Assembly: GCA_937959265.1 (NCBI GenBank)
Contig: CALGMA010000008.1
Coordinates: 310,001-374,000, forward strand
From: an uncultured Anaerolineae bacterium
Lineage (GTDB): Bacteria > Chloroflexota > Anaerolineae > J036 > Brachytrichaceae
Length of the DNA: 64,000 nucleotides
Direction of reading: 5' to 3'
Within the stretch, counting starts at the first letter, position 1, and each line of letters begins with the position of its first letter. Of this stretch, positions 1 to 9,051 are shown one piece after another. The notes beneath the pieces were generated by a model that worked only from the letters and a program-made list of their open reading frames with translations, ran no database searches and was not told where the DNA came from. Made by a program: the position numbers and the translations under genes.

Positions 1-119
1 TGCCCTTTTGACGATGGTGTATGCGCTGAGCGTCCCCTTCACAAGACTTAAGTTTTCGTGCGACGGGCAAGTGCATACCCATCTGCACCGACGGATTTTG
101 GCGTCACCCGACCCACCGT
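1..119. other. left edge, no gene seen
   Basis: Short stretch before the first gene. No convincing coding frame, promoter or RNA was recognised. It may be the 3' flank or leader of something outside the window. Confidence 0.4.
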
Positions 120-635
120 ATGAATATGCACCCTAAAACCATGCGCGCAGCGGACTTCGTCGCGCAACTCCAACCCTACGTAGATAAGCAACTCGTTTTC
201 GAAAGCGACGGTCGGCGCATCCAGCCTGGTTATCACGTCACAGAAATCAAGGCGGCCAATTTTCGCTCGCTTGATTGCGGCGCGCGCCCGCAGCAGTGGG
301 AAGAAGTGATCGTGCAGCTCTGGGATGTGGCCGATGTGCCTGAACAAGGCTACATGCCCGTGCGTAAATTCCTCGGCATATGGCGCAAGGTGGAAAGCGA
401 CGTTGGCTTGAACGGCGAGGCCGAGGTCAAGTTCGAATGGGGTGATGCCGTCAACCCTGCCGTGCACTACATCTTCGCTTCAATGTGCGTCGAGGACGAC
501 GCGCTGATCGTCTCGGTCGAGCCGGTGCGCGCTACGTGCAAGCCGCGCGATGACTGGTGGCTGGTACAAGGCGGCGCAGCAGCCTGTTGTGCGCCGAAGA
601 ACCAGATCGTCGGGCTTGACGAAATTGGGGCCTGA
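120..635 (+). CDS. DUF6428 family protein
   Basis: A 171-residue cytoplasmic-looking protein with no signal peptide or membrane segment. The N-terminal part (ADFVAQLQ, then a GYHVTEIKAA stretch around residues 38-47) and the following CGARPQQWEE segment resemble the DUF6428 family, whose function is unknown. The C-terminal third is rich in Cys and Trp. A second in-frame ATG lies two codons downstream, so the start could be at 126. No operon partner: the next gene is almost 300 bases away and an inverted repeat lies between. The family call is from memory of the motif and the function is unassigned. Confidence 0.7.
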   Translation: MNMHPKTMRAADFVAQLQPYVDKQLVFESDGRRIQPGYHVTEIKAANFRSLDCGARPQQWEEVIVQLWDVADVPEQGYMPVRKFLGIWRKVESDVGLNGEAEVKFEWGDAVNPAVHYIFASMCVEDDALIVSVEPVRATCKPRDDWWLVQGGAAACCAPKNQIVGLDEIGA

Positions 636-693
636 TCTATCGGCCAGCGCTGGCGCGCCGGCGTCGAGGGCAAATAGTCGAAAAATCACCTGT

Positions 694-717
694 AGAGACG
701 CGCCAGGGCGCGTCTCT
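694..717. repeat. palindromic repeat with GAGACG ends (REP-like)
   Basis: A perfect 10-bp inverted repeat (AGAGACGCGC and its complement) separated by a 4-base loop. It is preceded by GT, so the outer end reads GTAGAGAC. It is not followed by a clear T-tract, so a dispersed palindrome is more likely than a terminator. A related but looser GTAGAGA/TCTCTAC pair occurs at 6504-6531. Confidence 0.6.
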
Positions 718-918
718 CGGTTATTTGAAACTCGGCGCGATACGTTTATGGGATGTGGCCGGAGATGGGGTGAGCTGCCGACGTCACACTCGATTGACTA
801 TTGGGAGAGCATCTGTCGGAATATCAGAAACTACAGTTCGGTCGGTAAAGAGGTCGAGACGGATTTATCGCTAAAATTGAGGTCTGCTGATTGACTATCA
901 ACCGACCCTGATAACCCC

Positions 919-2289
919 ATGACAAAGGCGCTTACTAACGGTCAAGGCGCGATGCTCGAGACACGCCAGCCGATCTACGTGGTAGGTCACAAAAACCCGG
1001 ACACGGATGCCGTCGCGTCGGCCATTGGCTACGCCTGGCTGCTGCGTGAGCGCGATGGGATGGAGACGGTCGCTGCGCGCGCCGGCTCGGTGAATGCGCA
1101 GACGCGATTTGCGTTGGATTACTTCGTTGCGCCAACGCCGATGCTCTTGGAAGATGCTTCGCCACGCTTCGAGGCTATCACCAACTGTATCGAACCGCTG
1201 ACGCCGGATACGCCACTCTCGGCGGCCTGGCAACTCTCGGCCAAGACGCATCGTGCTGCGCCGATCGTCGAAGCCGACGGCACGCCGGTCGGCCTGGTCA
1301 CCGGCCAGTCGGTGTTCGGTTACCTGTCGCAACGGTTGGACATGACCTATGCCGTGTTCGGCAAATTGATCGCCATTCCCTGCGGCGAGGCGTGCGATAC
1401 CGATGTGCCGAAGTTCGCACTGACCGATCGCATCAGCGACCACCGCGAGCGCGTGATGCGCACCCAGCGCGATGACTTCTGGGTAGTAGATGGCGATGGC
1501 AAATACGCCGGCATCTGTACGCGTGCTGACATGCTGCACCCGCCGCGCGTGAAGCTGGTGCTGGTAGATCACAACGAACCTGGGCAGGCGGTGAACGGCC
1601 TGGCCGAGGCTGAATTGGTGGAGGTGCTCGACCATCATCGGCTGGGCACGATCAACACCAACATGCCGATTTCCTTTCATGTAGATGTCGTCGGCTCGTG
1701 CTCGACGTTGGTCGCTGAGCGCGCCCGGATCGCGCGGCTGACGCCGCCGAAGGAAGTGGCCGGCATGTTGCTATCCGGTCTGCTGAGCGACACGCTGGCC
1801 TTTAAGTCGCCAACCACGACTACGCGTGACCGTGGCTCGGCTGCCTGGCTAGCCTGGCACGCCTTCGGCATGGACGACGCCGAACGCAAGATGAACGAGT
1901 TCGCCGACGCCCTGTTGCAGGCCGGCGCAGACGTGAGCGGTCGCTCGGCGCAGGACATGGTGCAAGCCGACCTCAAACTGTTCGAGTCTGGCCCGGTCAA
2001 GTTCGGCGTGGCTCAGGTGGAAGTCACAAGCTTCAACGCCATCCTGCCACGCATGGACGAGATTCGTGCTGCACTGAAAGCGTTGCAAGAGCAGCGCAGC
2101 CTGGATTTCGTTGCGTTGATGATCACCGACATCGTCGAGAACAATAGCCTGCTGGCCGGCGTGGGCGAGACGCGCTTCTTCGAACGCCTTCCGTTCTCGC
2201 GCAAGGCTGACGGCGTCTGGGACATGCCTGGGGTAGTCTCGCGCAAGAAGCAGTTGTTGCCGACGCTGCTCGGCATGCTCCAAGGCTGA
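919..2289 (+). CDS. ppaC: manganese-dependent inorganic pyrophosphatase with CBS domains
   Basis: Family II pyrophosphatase, hydrolysing PPi to two phosphates in the cytoplasm. The N-terminal DHH domain starts with VVGHKNPDTDAVASA, which carries metal-binding His and Asp residues. An inserted regulatory pair of CBS motifs follows at about residues 95-205 (LTPDTPLSAAW, then a second repeat ending GICTRADML). The DHH domain then resumes with VLVDHNEPGQA and the DHH-type motif EVLDHHR, and a DHHA2 domain completes the protein. The DRTGG domain of some CBS-PPases is absent, which fits the 456-residue length. CBS-PPases are known to be regulated by adenine nucleotides. The start at 919 lacks a clear ribosome site; ATG at 952 is a good alternative because the family motif begins soon after. 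Confidence 0.93.
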   Translation: MTKALTNGQGAMLETRQPIYVVGHKNPDTDAVASAIGYAWLLRERDGMETVAARAGSVNAQTRFALDYFVAPTPMLLEDASPRFEAITNCIEPLTPDTPLSAAWQLSAKTHRAAPIVEADGTPVGLVTGQSVFGYLSQRLDMTYAVFGKLIAIPCGEACDTDVPKFALTDRISDHRERVMRTQRDDFWVVDGDGKYAGICTRADMLHPPRVKLVLVDHNEPGQAVNGLAEAELVEVLDHHRLGTINTNMPISFHVDVVGSCSTLVAERARIARLTPPKEVAGMLLSGLLSDTLAFKSPTTTTRDRGSAAWLAWHAFGMDDAERKMNEFADALLQAGADVSGRSAQDMVQADLKLFESGPVKFGVAQVEVTSFNAILPRMDEIRAALKALQEQRSLDFVALMITDIVENNSLLAGVGETRFFERLPFSRKADGVWDMPGVVSRKKQLLPTLLGMLQG

Positions 2290-2307
2290 ACGAATTGGGA
2301 GTGGAGT

Positions 2308-3405
2308 GTGGCATTGAGAAAGGTTTTAGCACCTCTGCGCTGGGTCATCGTAGTGTGCGTCATATTGACCCTTCTCGATTCTCGATGCTCAATTTTCAAT
2401 TCCCATGCCCTGGTCGAGCCTTTCGATCCGGCTTTCATCATCACAGACGAAGAATTCAACGACTCAGGCGCGATGTCGTGCGAGCAGATCCAGGCTTTTC
2501 TGAATGAGCGGCGCGGCATCCTAAAGAGCTACACCGTGGATGGCCAAACGGCGGCCCAGATCATCTGCGACAACGCCGCCCGCTTTGGCATCAACCCGCG
2601 CCTGTTGCTGGTAATGATGCAGAAAGAGATGGCGCTGCTGACCAACCCTGCGCCGAGCACAGGAGCGCTGGATTGGGCGATGGGCTGCGGGCCGGGCTGG
2701 AACAGCACCAAGGGATTTGCGGTCAACGTCGAGTGCGGCGCACGCACGCTGCGGCGTAACTTCGACCGGCCGGGGCTGGGCCAGGAGACGATTGACGGCG
2801 TCACGCCGGTCAATCGTGCTACGCTGGCGCTGTATCGCTATACGCGCCATGTCAACGGTAACCGTGACTTTTGGACGATCTGGACCGGCTACTTCCCGCA
2901 GAGCATAGCCGGTAGTGCACCGCTGGAGATCTATGTGGACAGCCGCGACGTCGAGCTGTCGCCGCCGATGCGAGACGAGCCAACCTGCCGCAGCGGTTGG
3001 GCCGTGGGCAGCAAGGGACGCAATGGACATCACCTGGCTACGCTGAATGTGGCTATACCCGGCGAGTCCAACAACAAAGTGATCTGGCGGCCGTATTTGC
3101 CGTTCGAGGGCGCCTATCGCGTATTTGTCTTCATCCCCGATCGCGCGGCTATCCCCTGGCCATGTGGGCCGACTACCGCTCGGCTCGACACGATCCATGC
3201 GCGCTACGCGATCAAGCACCGCGACGGTATGACCAGCTACGCCATCAATCAAGCGCCGATTCACGGTGGCTGGGTGGAGCTGGGGTCATATTACTTTGCG
3301 GCCGGCTCGGAAGGCTACGTCGTGCTCGATGATGTGACCGGCGAGCCGAGCAGCACGCGCTGGGTGAGCATAGACGACATGAAGTTTGTTTGGTTGCATC
3401 CGTGA
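2308..3405 (+). CDS. secreted protein with golvesin-like C-terminal domain
   Basis: A 365-residue exported protein starting at GTG, with a GGAG-type site just upstream. Residues about 10-25 form a hydrophobic signal segment. The middle (MSCEQIQAFL, then GINPRLLLVMMQKEMALL and a Gly/Trp-rich stretch) resembles extracellular lysozyme/glucosaminidase-like helical domains, but no catalytic residue can be assigned with confidence. The last ~100 residues (YRVFVFIPD, then GWVELGSYYFAAGSEGYVVLDD) match the golvesin/Xly carbohydrate-binding-like beta domain. A cell-wall or polysaccharide target is inferred. The signal-peptide region is encoded by a run of 7-base repeats (2372-2406), so its sequence may be a recent acquisition. 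Confidence 0.65.
   Translation: MALRKVLAPLRWVIVVCVILTLLDSRCSIFNSHALVEPFDPAFIITDEEFNDSGAMSCEQIQAFLNERRGILKSYTVDGQTAAQIICDNAARFGINPRLLLVMMQKEMALLTNPAPSTGALDWAMGCGPGWNSTKGFAVNVECGARTLRRNFDRPGLGQETIDGVTPVNRATLALYRYTRHVNGNRDFWTIWTGYFPQSIAGSAPLEIYVDSRDVELSPPMRDEPTCRSGWAVGSKGRNGHHLATLNVAIPGESNNKVIWRPYLPFEGAYRVFVFIPDRAAIPWPCGPTTARLDTIHARYAIKHRDGMTSYAINQAPIHGGWVELGSYYFAAGSEGYVVLDDVTGEPSSTRWVSIDDMKFVWLHP
2372..2406. repeat. heptad array, unit TTCTCGA-like
   Basis: Five consecutive 7-base units; the first two are both TTCTCGA and the rest are degenerate (TGCTCAA, TTTTCAA, TTCCCAT). A weaker reverse-orientation version (ATTGGGA ... ATTGAGA) lies at about 2294-2319, immediately after the pyrophosphatase stop codon. 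The array sits inside the signal-peptide coding region of the next gene. Confidence 0.6.
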
Positions 3406-3642
3406 ACGTGGCTGCTAGAAAGACGCGGGACGACCATCCCGGTGCAATACCGCCTGCCCGATGGGGTATTTCCGGATAGGCGCTTAGCGCGACTTGAACC
3501 AGCAGTTGGTATAAGCGCGTCAGAAGTTGCGCGAGCAGGACGATTGCGACGACCGAATCACGGAGAGTCCGGTCACCCACGACCAAAGAAGAATTCTATC
3601 TAAAAGGCCGGCGCGCACTTGCCGGCTGGTGAGGAACACGCT

Positions 3643-3660
3643 ATGCTCGACGCAGTATGA
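3643..3660 (+). other. five-codon leader ORF overlapping the aldo/keto reductase start
   Basis: ATG at 3643 is preceded by GAGGAA at suitable spacing and encodes Met-Leu-Asp-Ala-Val. Its TGA overlaps the ATG of the aldo/keto reductase as ATGA. The downstream start has no good ribosome site of its own, so translational coupling is inferred. Confidence 0.4.
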
Positions 3661-4625
3661 CGAATCCCTGGTTCGATGAAGACGGCAGGCTGATCAAACG
3701 GCCGCTCGGCAAGACCGGCCTGCTGGTCACTCCGATTTGTGTCGGCTGCGCTCCGCTCGGCAACATGCCGGAGACGTTTGCCTACGAAGTCGCTGAGGAA
3801 CAGGCGCTGGCCACCGTGCGCGCGACTTTCAGTGGCCCGATCAATTTCCTAGACACAGCGTATTCCTACGGCGATGGTGAAAGCGAGCGCCGCATCGGCT
3901 TGGTGTTGAAGGAATTGGGTGGGCACATGCCGGATGGCTATGTGCTTGCTACCAAGGCCGACCGCAACTTACAGACCGGCGAGTTCACCGGTGCGCAGAT
4001 GCGCCGCTCGGTAGAGCGCAGCCTGCGGCTGTTGGGCCTGCAGAAGCTCCAGCTTGTCCATCTGCATGACCCCGAACACACCACCTTCGACAAGGTAATG
4101 TCGCCCGGCGGGCCGCTGGAGGTATTGCAGCAGATGCAACGCGAAGGGTTGATCGAACACCTGGGTGTGGCCGGCGGACCGATTGACATGGAGATCCAAT
4201 ATGTCGCTACCGACGCCTTCAGCGTGGTGATCACACACAATCGCTACACGCTGCTCAACCGTGTGGCCGAGCCGCTCATCGCATTTGCGCACGCACGCGG
4301 CGTCGCTGTGTTGAACGCTGCACCCTATGGCAGCGGCATTCTGGCCAAAGGACCGAGCGCTTATCCGCGCTATGCCTATAGTGAGGCCGACGCCGATCTG
4401 GTGGAACGCGCCCGCCAAATGGAAGCAGCTTGCGAGTACTACGGCGTGCCTCTGGCTGCGGCGGCCTTGCAGTTCTCGCTGCGCGATTCGCGCATCACGT
4501 CCACCATTATCGGTATGAGCAAGCCGGAACGCATTAAGCAAACCCTGGCGCTGGCTGCTGTGTCCATTCCCGATGCGCTTTGGGCGGAGTTAGATGCGCT
4601 TGCGCCGCCACCGCGCGAGCTTTGA
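3657..4625 (+). CDS. aldo/keto reductase
   Basis: A 322-residue NAD(P)H-dependent oxidoreductase of the AKR superfamily, subgroup resembling D-threo-aldose/L-fucose dehydrogenases. The tetrad can be placed: Asp66 and Tyr71 in FLDTAYSYG, Lys100 in LATKAD, His137 in VHLHDP. The C-terminal IIGMSKPERI segment is the usual cofactor phosphate/adenine-binding region. No signal peptide. It is monocistronic, converging on mutL with one base between the genes. The substrate is not deducible from sequence. The start overlaps the stop of a five-codon leader ORF. Confidence 0.88.
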   Translation: MTNPWFDEDGRLIKRPLGKTGLLVTPICVGCAPLGNMPETFAYEVAEEQALATVRATFSGPINFLDTAYSYGDGESERRIGLVLKELGGHMPDGYVLATKADRNLQTGEFTGAQMRRSVERSLRLLGLQKLQLVHLHDPEHTTFDKVMSPGGPLEVLQQMQREGLIEHLGVAGGPIDMEIQYVATDAFSVVITHNRYTLLNRVAEPLIAFAHARGVAVLNAAPYGSGILAKGPSAYPRYAYSEADADLVERARQMEAACEYYGVPLAAAALQFSLRDSRITSTIIGMSKPERIKQTLALAAVSIPDALWAELDALAPPPREL

Positions 4626-4626
4626 T

Positions 4627-6450
4627 TCATCCCAGCCGACCGAACTCCCTCTCGATCTGCTTCAGGCCGAGGTAGATCATGGTCGGGCGACCATGCGGGC
4701 AGGTGCGCGGTGATTCACATGCTTCCAGGTCGCGCACCAACGCCTGCATCTCGGCAAACGAGAGCACGCGCCCGGCCTTGATCGCCATGCGCTTGCACAC
4801 GCGTCGCAGCACGCGCGCTTCCAGGTCTCTGCGCAGCGCAGCGTCGCCCATCTCCAAATCGGCTACGATCTCGCGCAGCGCTGCAGCGATGTCATCCTGA
4901 ATCATCAGCGCCGGCACAGCCCGCACGAGAAAGGTGTTGCCGCCAAACGGCTCGATCTCGAAACCCAGATCGCACAGCATGTCGAGCTGCTCTTCGAGCA
5001 GGTAGACGCTCTCGGCAGGGATAGTCACCAGTACGGGGTCCAGTAGATGCTGCGATGGCAGCGCGCTGAGTTCGTGTTGCGCCAGCAGGCGCTCCCATAG
5101 CACGCGCTCGTGCGCTGCGTGCTGGTCTATCAGATACAAGCCCTCCGGCCCTTCGGCCAGGATGTAACTCTCGGCGAGTTGGCCGAGGATGCGCAGCGCC
5201 GGCAGGTTGCTCACCGTCGGCGTGGCGGGTGGAGAAGGGGCGGTCTGGCTGCCGAGTGCGTTGGCTTGCCTTGCGATGCCGACGCGAGCCCAGGCTTCGC
5301 TGCCGGTGAGCGACGGCTGTGTTGCAGTTGTAGGCTCAGCAGTGACGGTCGTCCGGTCGCTGCTGGCGGTGGGCGCGATGGTCCCCTGACGATCGGCCGG
5401 CCATCCGCCCAATATCGTCGGCGCCTCTGGCGGTGTCATGTTGTCCAGCAAGGCGCGACGCACGGCGCGCTGCACGGCGCTGAACACGGCGTCGGCATCG
5501 CGGAAGCGCACCTCGGCTTTGGCCGGATGCACGTTCACGTCCACCTCGGTGGGTGGCACATGCACCATGATGACCGCCACCGGATAGCGCCCTGTCATCA
5601 GGAGCGTGTGATAGGCCTGCACCACGGCGTAGCTGAGCTTGGCGTCCTGAACCGGCCGGCCGTTCACAAACAGCGTGATCTTGCTTCGGTTGGCGTGGTC
5701 GAGCGTGGGTAACGACGCATAGCCATACACCTGGATTGACGACTCGGGCGCGGCAGATGCTGCTGCGACCTGTGCTTGTCCCACCTCGACCATCTGCGCC
5801 GCTGCATCTGCCCCGTAGGCATCCACCAGTACGTCGCGCAGATTGCCGGTGCCCAGGGACTGAAAGCTCACCCGGCCATCGTGGACCAGCGTGAAGCGAA
5901 TGTGCGGGTAAGCCAGCGCATAGCGCATGACCATACCGTCAATATGCCCGCGCTCGGTTTGCGTGGACTTGAGGAACTTTAGGCGCGCTGGCATGCGCAC
6001 GAACAGGTGTTCGACCATCATCGTGGTGCCGGGTGCGCGGCCGATGCGCTCCTGGCTGATCAGCCGCCCGCCGTCGAATCGCAGCAGTGTGCCGCTGTTT
6101 TCGTCGGCGTATCGGGTGATGCACGTCACTTGACTGACGGAGGCGATGCTGGCCAGCGCCTCGCCGCGAAAACCCAACGTGTGGATCTCGGCTAGGTCGT
6201 CGGTGCTAGCAAGCTTGCTGGTCGCATGGTGCTCGAACGCCAGCGCAGCTTCGGCGAAGGGAATGCCGCTGCCGTTGTCGGTGACGCGAATGAGCCGCTT
6301 GCCGCCTTCGGCGCACTCGATGCGGATGTCTGTTGCGCCGGCATCAATTGCGTTCTCGACCAGCTCTTTGACCACCGAAGCAGGCCGCTCCACCACCTCG
6401 CCGGCAGCGATACAGGCGACCAGGGCGTCGGGCAGAATGTGAATAGGCAT
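4627..6450 (-). CDS. mutL: DNA mismatch repair protein MutL (endonuclease type)
   Basis: A 607-residue MutL. The N-terminal GHKL ATPase motifs are visible: ENAIDAGAT, DNGSGIP and TLGFRGEALASIASV. They are followed by the S5-like transducer, a Pro/Thr-rich linker at about 345-420, and the C-terminal dimerisation domain. The C-terminal domain contains DQHAAHERVLWE, a match to the DQHA(x)2E(x)4E metal-binding motif of nicking-endonuclease MutLs, and CPHGRPT near the end. It should therefore nick DNA after mismatch recognition. No mutS is present in the window. It lies 89 bases downstream of recJ on the same strand, probably cotranscribed. Confidence 0.97.
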   Translation of the reverse strand: MPIHILPDALVACIAAGEVVERPASVVKELVENAIDAGATDIRIECAEGGKRLIRVTDNGSGIPFAEAALAFEHHATSKLASTDDLAEIHTLGFRGEALASIASVSQVTCITRYADENSGTLLRFDGGRLISQERIGRAPGTTMMVEHLFVRMPARLKFLKSTQTERGHIDGMVMRYALAYPHIRFTLVHDGRVSFQSLGTGNLRDVLVDAYGADAAAQMVEVGQAQVAAASAAPESSIQVYGYASLPTLDHANRSKITLFVNGRPVQDAKLSYAVVQAYHTLLMTGRYPVAVIMVHVPPTEVDVNVHPAKAEVRFRDADAVFSAVQRAVRRALLDNMTPPEAPTILGGWPADRQGTIAPTASSDRTTVTAEPTTATQPSLTGSEAWARVGIARQANALGSQTAPSPPATPTVSNLPALRILGQLAESYILAEGPEGLYLIDQHAAHERVLWERLLAQHELSALPSQHLLDPVLVTIPAESVYLLEEQLDMLCDLGFEIEPFGGNTFLVRAVPALMIQDDIAAALREIVADLEMGDAALRRDLEARVLRRVCKRMAIKAGRVLSFAEMQALVRDLEACESPRTCPHGRPTMIYLGLKQIEREFGRLG

Positions 6451-6503
6451 GTCCGAATCGTCGCTTGCCTTCTCCAGGAAGCATTGTAATCACATCAGCA
6501 GCA

Positions 6504-6531
6504 GTAGAGATACACTATAGCCTGTCTCTAC
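6504..6531. repeat. GTAGAGA inverted repeat between recJ and mutL
   Basis: A perfect 7-bp inverted repeat (GTAGAGA/TCTCTAC) around 14 bases, in the 89-base recJ-mutL gap. Its outer sequence matches the ends of the palindrome at 694-717, suggesting the same dispersed family in a decayed form. Confidence 0.5.
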
Positions 6532-6539
6532 GTATATCA

Positions 6540-8288
6540 TCACTCCACATTCGCCAAGCGAAAATCCAACACCTCTAATTGCAGGCGTGACTCGCCGTTC
6601 CATTCGTTCACGTCCAATTGACAGGCCAGATCCACACGCGCGCCGGCTGTTAGCTGCTGTACGCGGTCACCCATGCGCCAGGCGATCGCATCCCAGGTGA
6701 CGCGCTGCGCATCGGTGATGCGGATCTGAAGGTGTGGCGGCAGGTCGCCGTTCTCTGCACGACCCACGCGGCGCATGTCGCTCACAACTGCGCCGCGCAC
6801 GACGAATGTTGGTCTGGGATTGCCCTGGCCGTGCGGTTCGAGTCGTTGCAGTTCGGCGACTGCGCGCGGGTTTATCTCGGCCAGGGCGACCTCGGCGTCG
6901 GCCTGGATGATGCGCATCCAGCCGCCTTTGGGTTGCCGACGACGGGCGATGTCGCTCAGTCGCCCGCGTAGCACCTCCAGCGCATCGGCATGGGCGGTGA
7001 AGCCGGCGGCTGCTTCGTGGCCGCCGTGCTTGAGCAGCAGGTCTGCGCACTCATCGAGCGCCGCGGTGATGTCGAACCCGTTGATGCTGCGACAGGAGCC
7101 GCGCGCTTCTTCGCCGTTGACGTTCGCTACGATTGCCGGCCGGTGATACTTCTCGACCAGGCGCGCCGCGGCCAATCCGATCACGCCGATATGATACTCC
7201 GGCGATGCAGCAAACAGCAGCGGCGGTGCGGGCGCATCGTCTCCGCTGAGCGCATGAGCGGCCATCACCTGGCGCTCCGCGTTGTCTGCTACGGCGGCTG
7301 TCACGCTCTGGCGTTCGCTGTTTTGCCGGTTCAGCGCACGGGCTAAATCAGCGGCGCGCGCGGGGTCATCGCACGCGAGCAACTCGTAGGCAGCCTGCGC
7401 ATGTTCCAGCCGGCCGGCAGCGTTCAGGCGCGGCCCCAAGGCGAAGCCAATCCTGGTTGCGTTTACCGATCCCGGTCTGAGGCTGGCTGCCTGGATGAGC
7501 GCCTGCACGCCGATTTGAGGCTTGCGGTTCATGCGTTCCAAACCCGCGCGGACGAGGGCGCGATTTTCGCCGATGATCGGCACGACGTCGGCTACGGTGC
7601 CAAGCGCCACCAGGTCAAGCAGAGATGCCTCGCTGACGTCGCCCCGCGACCGGCCGGCGTCGCGCGCCCGGCGCAGCAAACACTGCGCCAGGCGGAACGC
7701 TACGCCAACGCCGGCCAGGTGTCTGAAGCCATACCCACAATCCGGGCGCTTGGGATCAACGACGGCAAAAGCGTCGGGGAGGGCGTCGTGTTCCAGCTCG
7801 TGATGGTCGGTGACGATGAGATCGAGGCCGATCCCGCGCGCGTGACGCGCCTCGGCGTGGGCGCGCGCGCCACAGTCCACCGTCACCACCAGGCTTACCC
7901 CTTGCGCGCGCAGCTGGTCGAGCGCTTGCGCATTCAGGCCGTAGCCCTCTTCGAAGCGATCGGGGATGTAGATCTGCGCGTGTGCGCCAAGCGCGGCCAA
8001 TGTGCGCATGAGCAGGGCGCCGGCCGTTACGCCGTCGCAGTCGTAATCAGCATAAACGGCGATGGACTCGCCGTTCGCAATCGCCGCAAGGATGCGCTCG
8101 ACGGTGCGCGGCATGTCCTGTAGCGCAAATGGGTTTACAGGCGCGTATTCGCCGAGAAGAAAGGCGCGCGCGGCGTTGGGATCGGTCAAGCCGCGCGCAT
8201 AGAGCACCTGCGCCGTCAGCGGGTGTAAATCACTCAACGCGGCGAAATAGGTGTCGGGCGCGTACGGGGCGATCTTCCATTCGGCCAT
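6540..8288 (-). CDS. recJ: single-stranded-DNA-specific exonuclease RecJ
   Basis: A 582-residue DHH-superfamily 5'-3' exonuclease for ssDNA in recombination and mismatch repair. DHH motifs are visible: YADYDCDGVTAGAL (motif I), VVTVDCGA, VTDHHE (the DHH signature) and the DHHA1 glycine-rich region GSCRSINGFD / GGHEAAAG. The C-terminal ~110 residues form the OB-fold-like DNA-binding domain. ATG at 8288 (MAEWKIAPY) was chosen: the frame is open further upstream, but that part is His/Arg-rich, unlike the family, and would overlap the divergent methyltransferase gene. It shares an operon with mutL, consistent with a joint role in excision. Confidence 0.95.
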   Translation of the reverse strand: MAEWKIAPYAPDTYFAALSDLHPLTAQVLYARGLTDPNAARAFLLGEYAPVNPFALQDMPRTVERILAAIANGESIAVYADYDCDGVTAGALLMRTLAALGAHAQIYIPDRFEEGYGLNAQALDQLRAQGVSLVVTVDCGARAHAEARHARGIGLDLIVTDHHELEHDALPDAFAVVDPKRPDCGYGFRHLAGVGVAFRLAQCLLRRARDAGRSRGDVSEASLLDLVALGTVADVVPIIGENRALVRAGLERMNRKPQIGVQALIQAASLRPGSVNATRIGFALGPRLNAAGRLEHAQAAYELLACDDPARAADLARALNRQNSERQSVTAAVADNAERQVMAAHALSGDDAPAPPLLFAASPEYHIGVIGLAAARLVEKYHRPAIVANVNGEEARGSCRSINGFDITAALDECADLLLKHGGHEAAAGFTAHADALEVLRGRLSDIARRRQPKGGWMRIIQADAEVALAEINPRAVAELQRLEPHGQGNPRPTFVVRGAVVSDMRRVGRAENGDLPPHLQIRITDAQRVTWDAIAWRMGDRVQQLTAGARVDLACQLDVNEWNGESRLQLEVLDFRLANVE

Positions 8289-8324
8289 GGCTACAGCGAG
8301 GCAAGGTATACGACGGGATTTACA

Positions 8325-9041
8325 ATGCGCAAGTCGGATTCGCCTATGCCGATCTGGGTCTATCTCCTCATTGGTGCAGTGCTGGCCGGATTGATCGGCC
8401 TGATGCTGTACTGGCAGCTCATCGTTGCCGAAGGCGCATACCTGGGTCCGCGCATCGTCGCGCTGCTCTATGACTGGTTTGCGCCGCACTACGACCACGT
8501 GAAACAATTCGACAAAGCCGGCGACGCGTTAATGTTGGCCGTGCCGATCGTGAAGCATTTGGCAACGTCAGCTACGCCGGATGCGTTGGCGCTGGACGTA
8601 GCCACGGGCACCGGCCGGCTCCCCGATGTGCTGCTCTCGCAGCGCCGCTTTCGCGGGCGCATCGTCGCGCTCGATCTCTCAGGGCGCATGCTCGACCTGG
8701 CGCAGGCGAAGCTGGCTGCGTATGGCGACCGCGTTGCCTTCCTGCGGCGCGATGCGCAGCGCCTGCCGTTCGATGCCGACTCATTCGATGTGGTGACTTG
8801 CTTGGAAGCGTTGGAGTTCATGCGTGACTGGCGCGGCGCAGTGTGCGAGATGCTGCGCGTGCTCAAGCCTGGTGGATTGTTGATGGTGAGCAATCGCATC
8901 GGTCCAGATGCGTGGAAGCTGCCCGGCCGCACCTTGCCCACGGCAGTATTCACTGTGTGGCTGTGCGAGCTGGGCTTGCAGGATGTGCAGTGTCATCCAT
9001 GGTTGGTGGATTACGATTTGGTGACCGGTATCAAACCGTGA
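8325..9041 (+). CDS. class I SAM-dependent methyltransferase with N-terminal membrane anchor
   Basis: A 238-residue protein with one hydrophobic helix at about residues 8-30, followed by a Rossmann methyltransferase domain. SAM motif I is LDVATGTGRLPD, the acidic motif after beta-2 is VALDLS, then RRDAQRLPFDADSFDVVTCLEALEF, and RVLKPGGLLMVSN is the late conserved motif. UbiE/COQ5-type fold; a small-molecule or lipid substrate at the membrane is an inference. Start alternatives are 8325 and 8346. It is divergent from recJ with only 36 bases between. Confidence 0.82.
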   Translation: MRKSDSPMPIWVYLLIGAVLAGLIGLMLYWQLIVAEGAYLGPRIVALLYDWFAPHYDHVKQFDKAGDALMLAVPIVKHLATSATPDALALDVATGTGRLPDVLLSQRRFRGRIVALDLSGRMLDLAQAKLAAYGDRVAFLRRDAQRLPFDADSFDVVTCLEALEFMRDWRGAVCEMLRVLKPGGLLMVSNRIGPDAWKLPGRTLPTAVFTVWLCELGLQDVQCHPWLVDYDLVTGIKP

Positions 9042-9051
9042 AAAGCACTGT

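Noticed and set aside
8289..8507. Upstream extension of recJ by 73 codons
   Set aside because: The added sequence is His/Arg/Asp-rich, not RecJ-like, and covers the start of the divergent methyltransferase.
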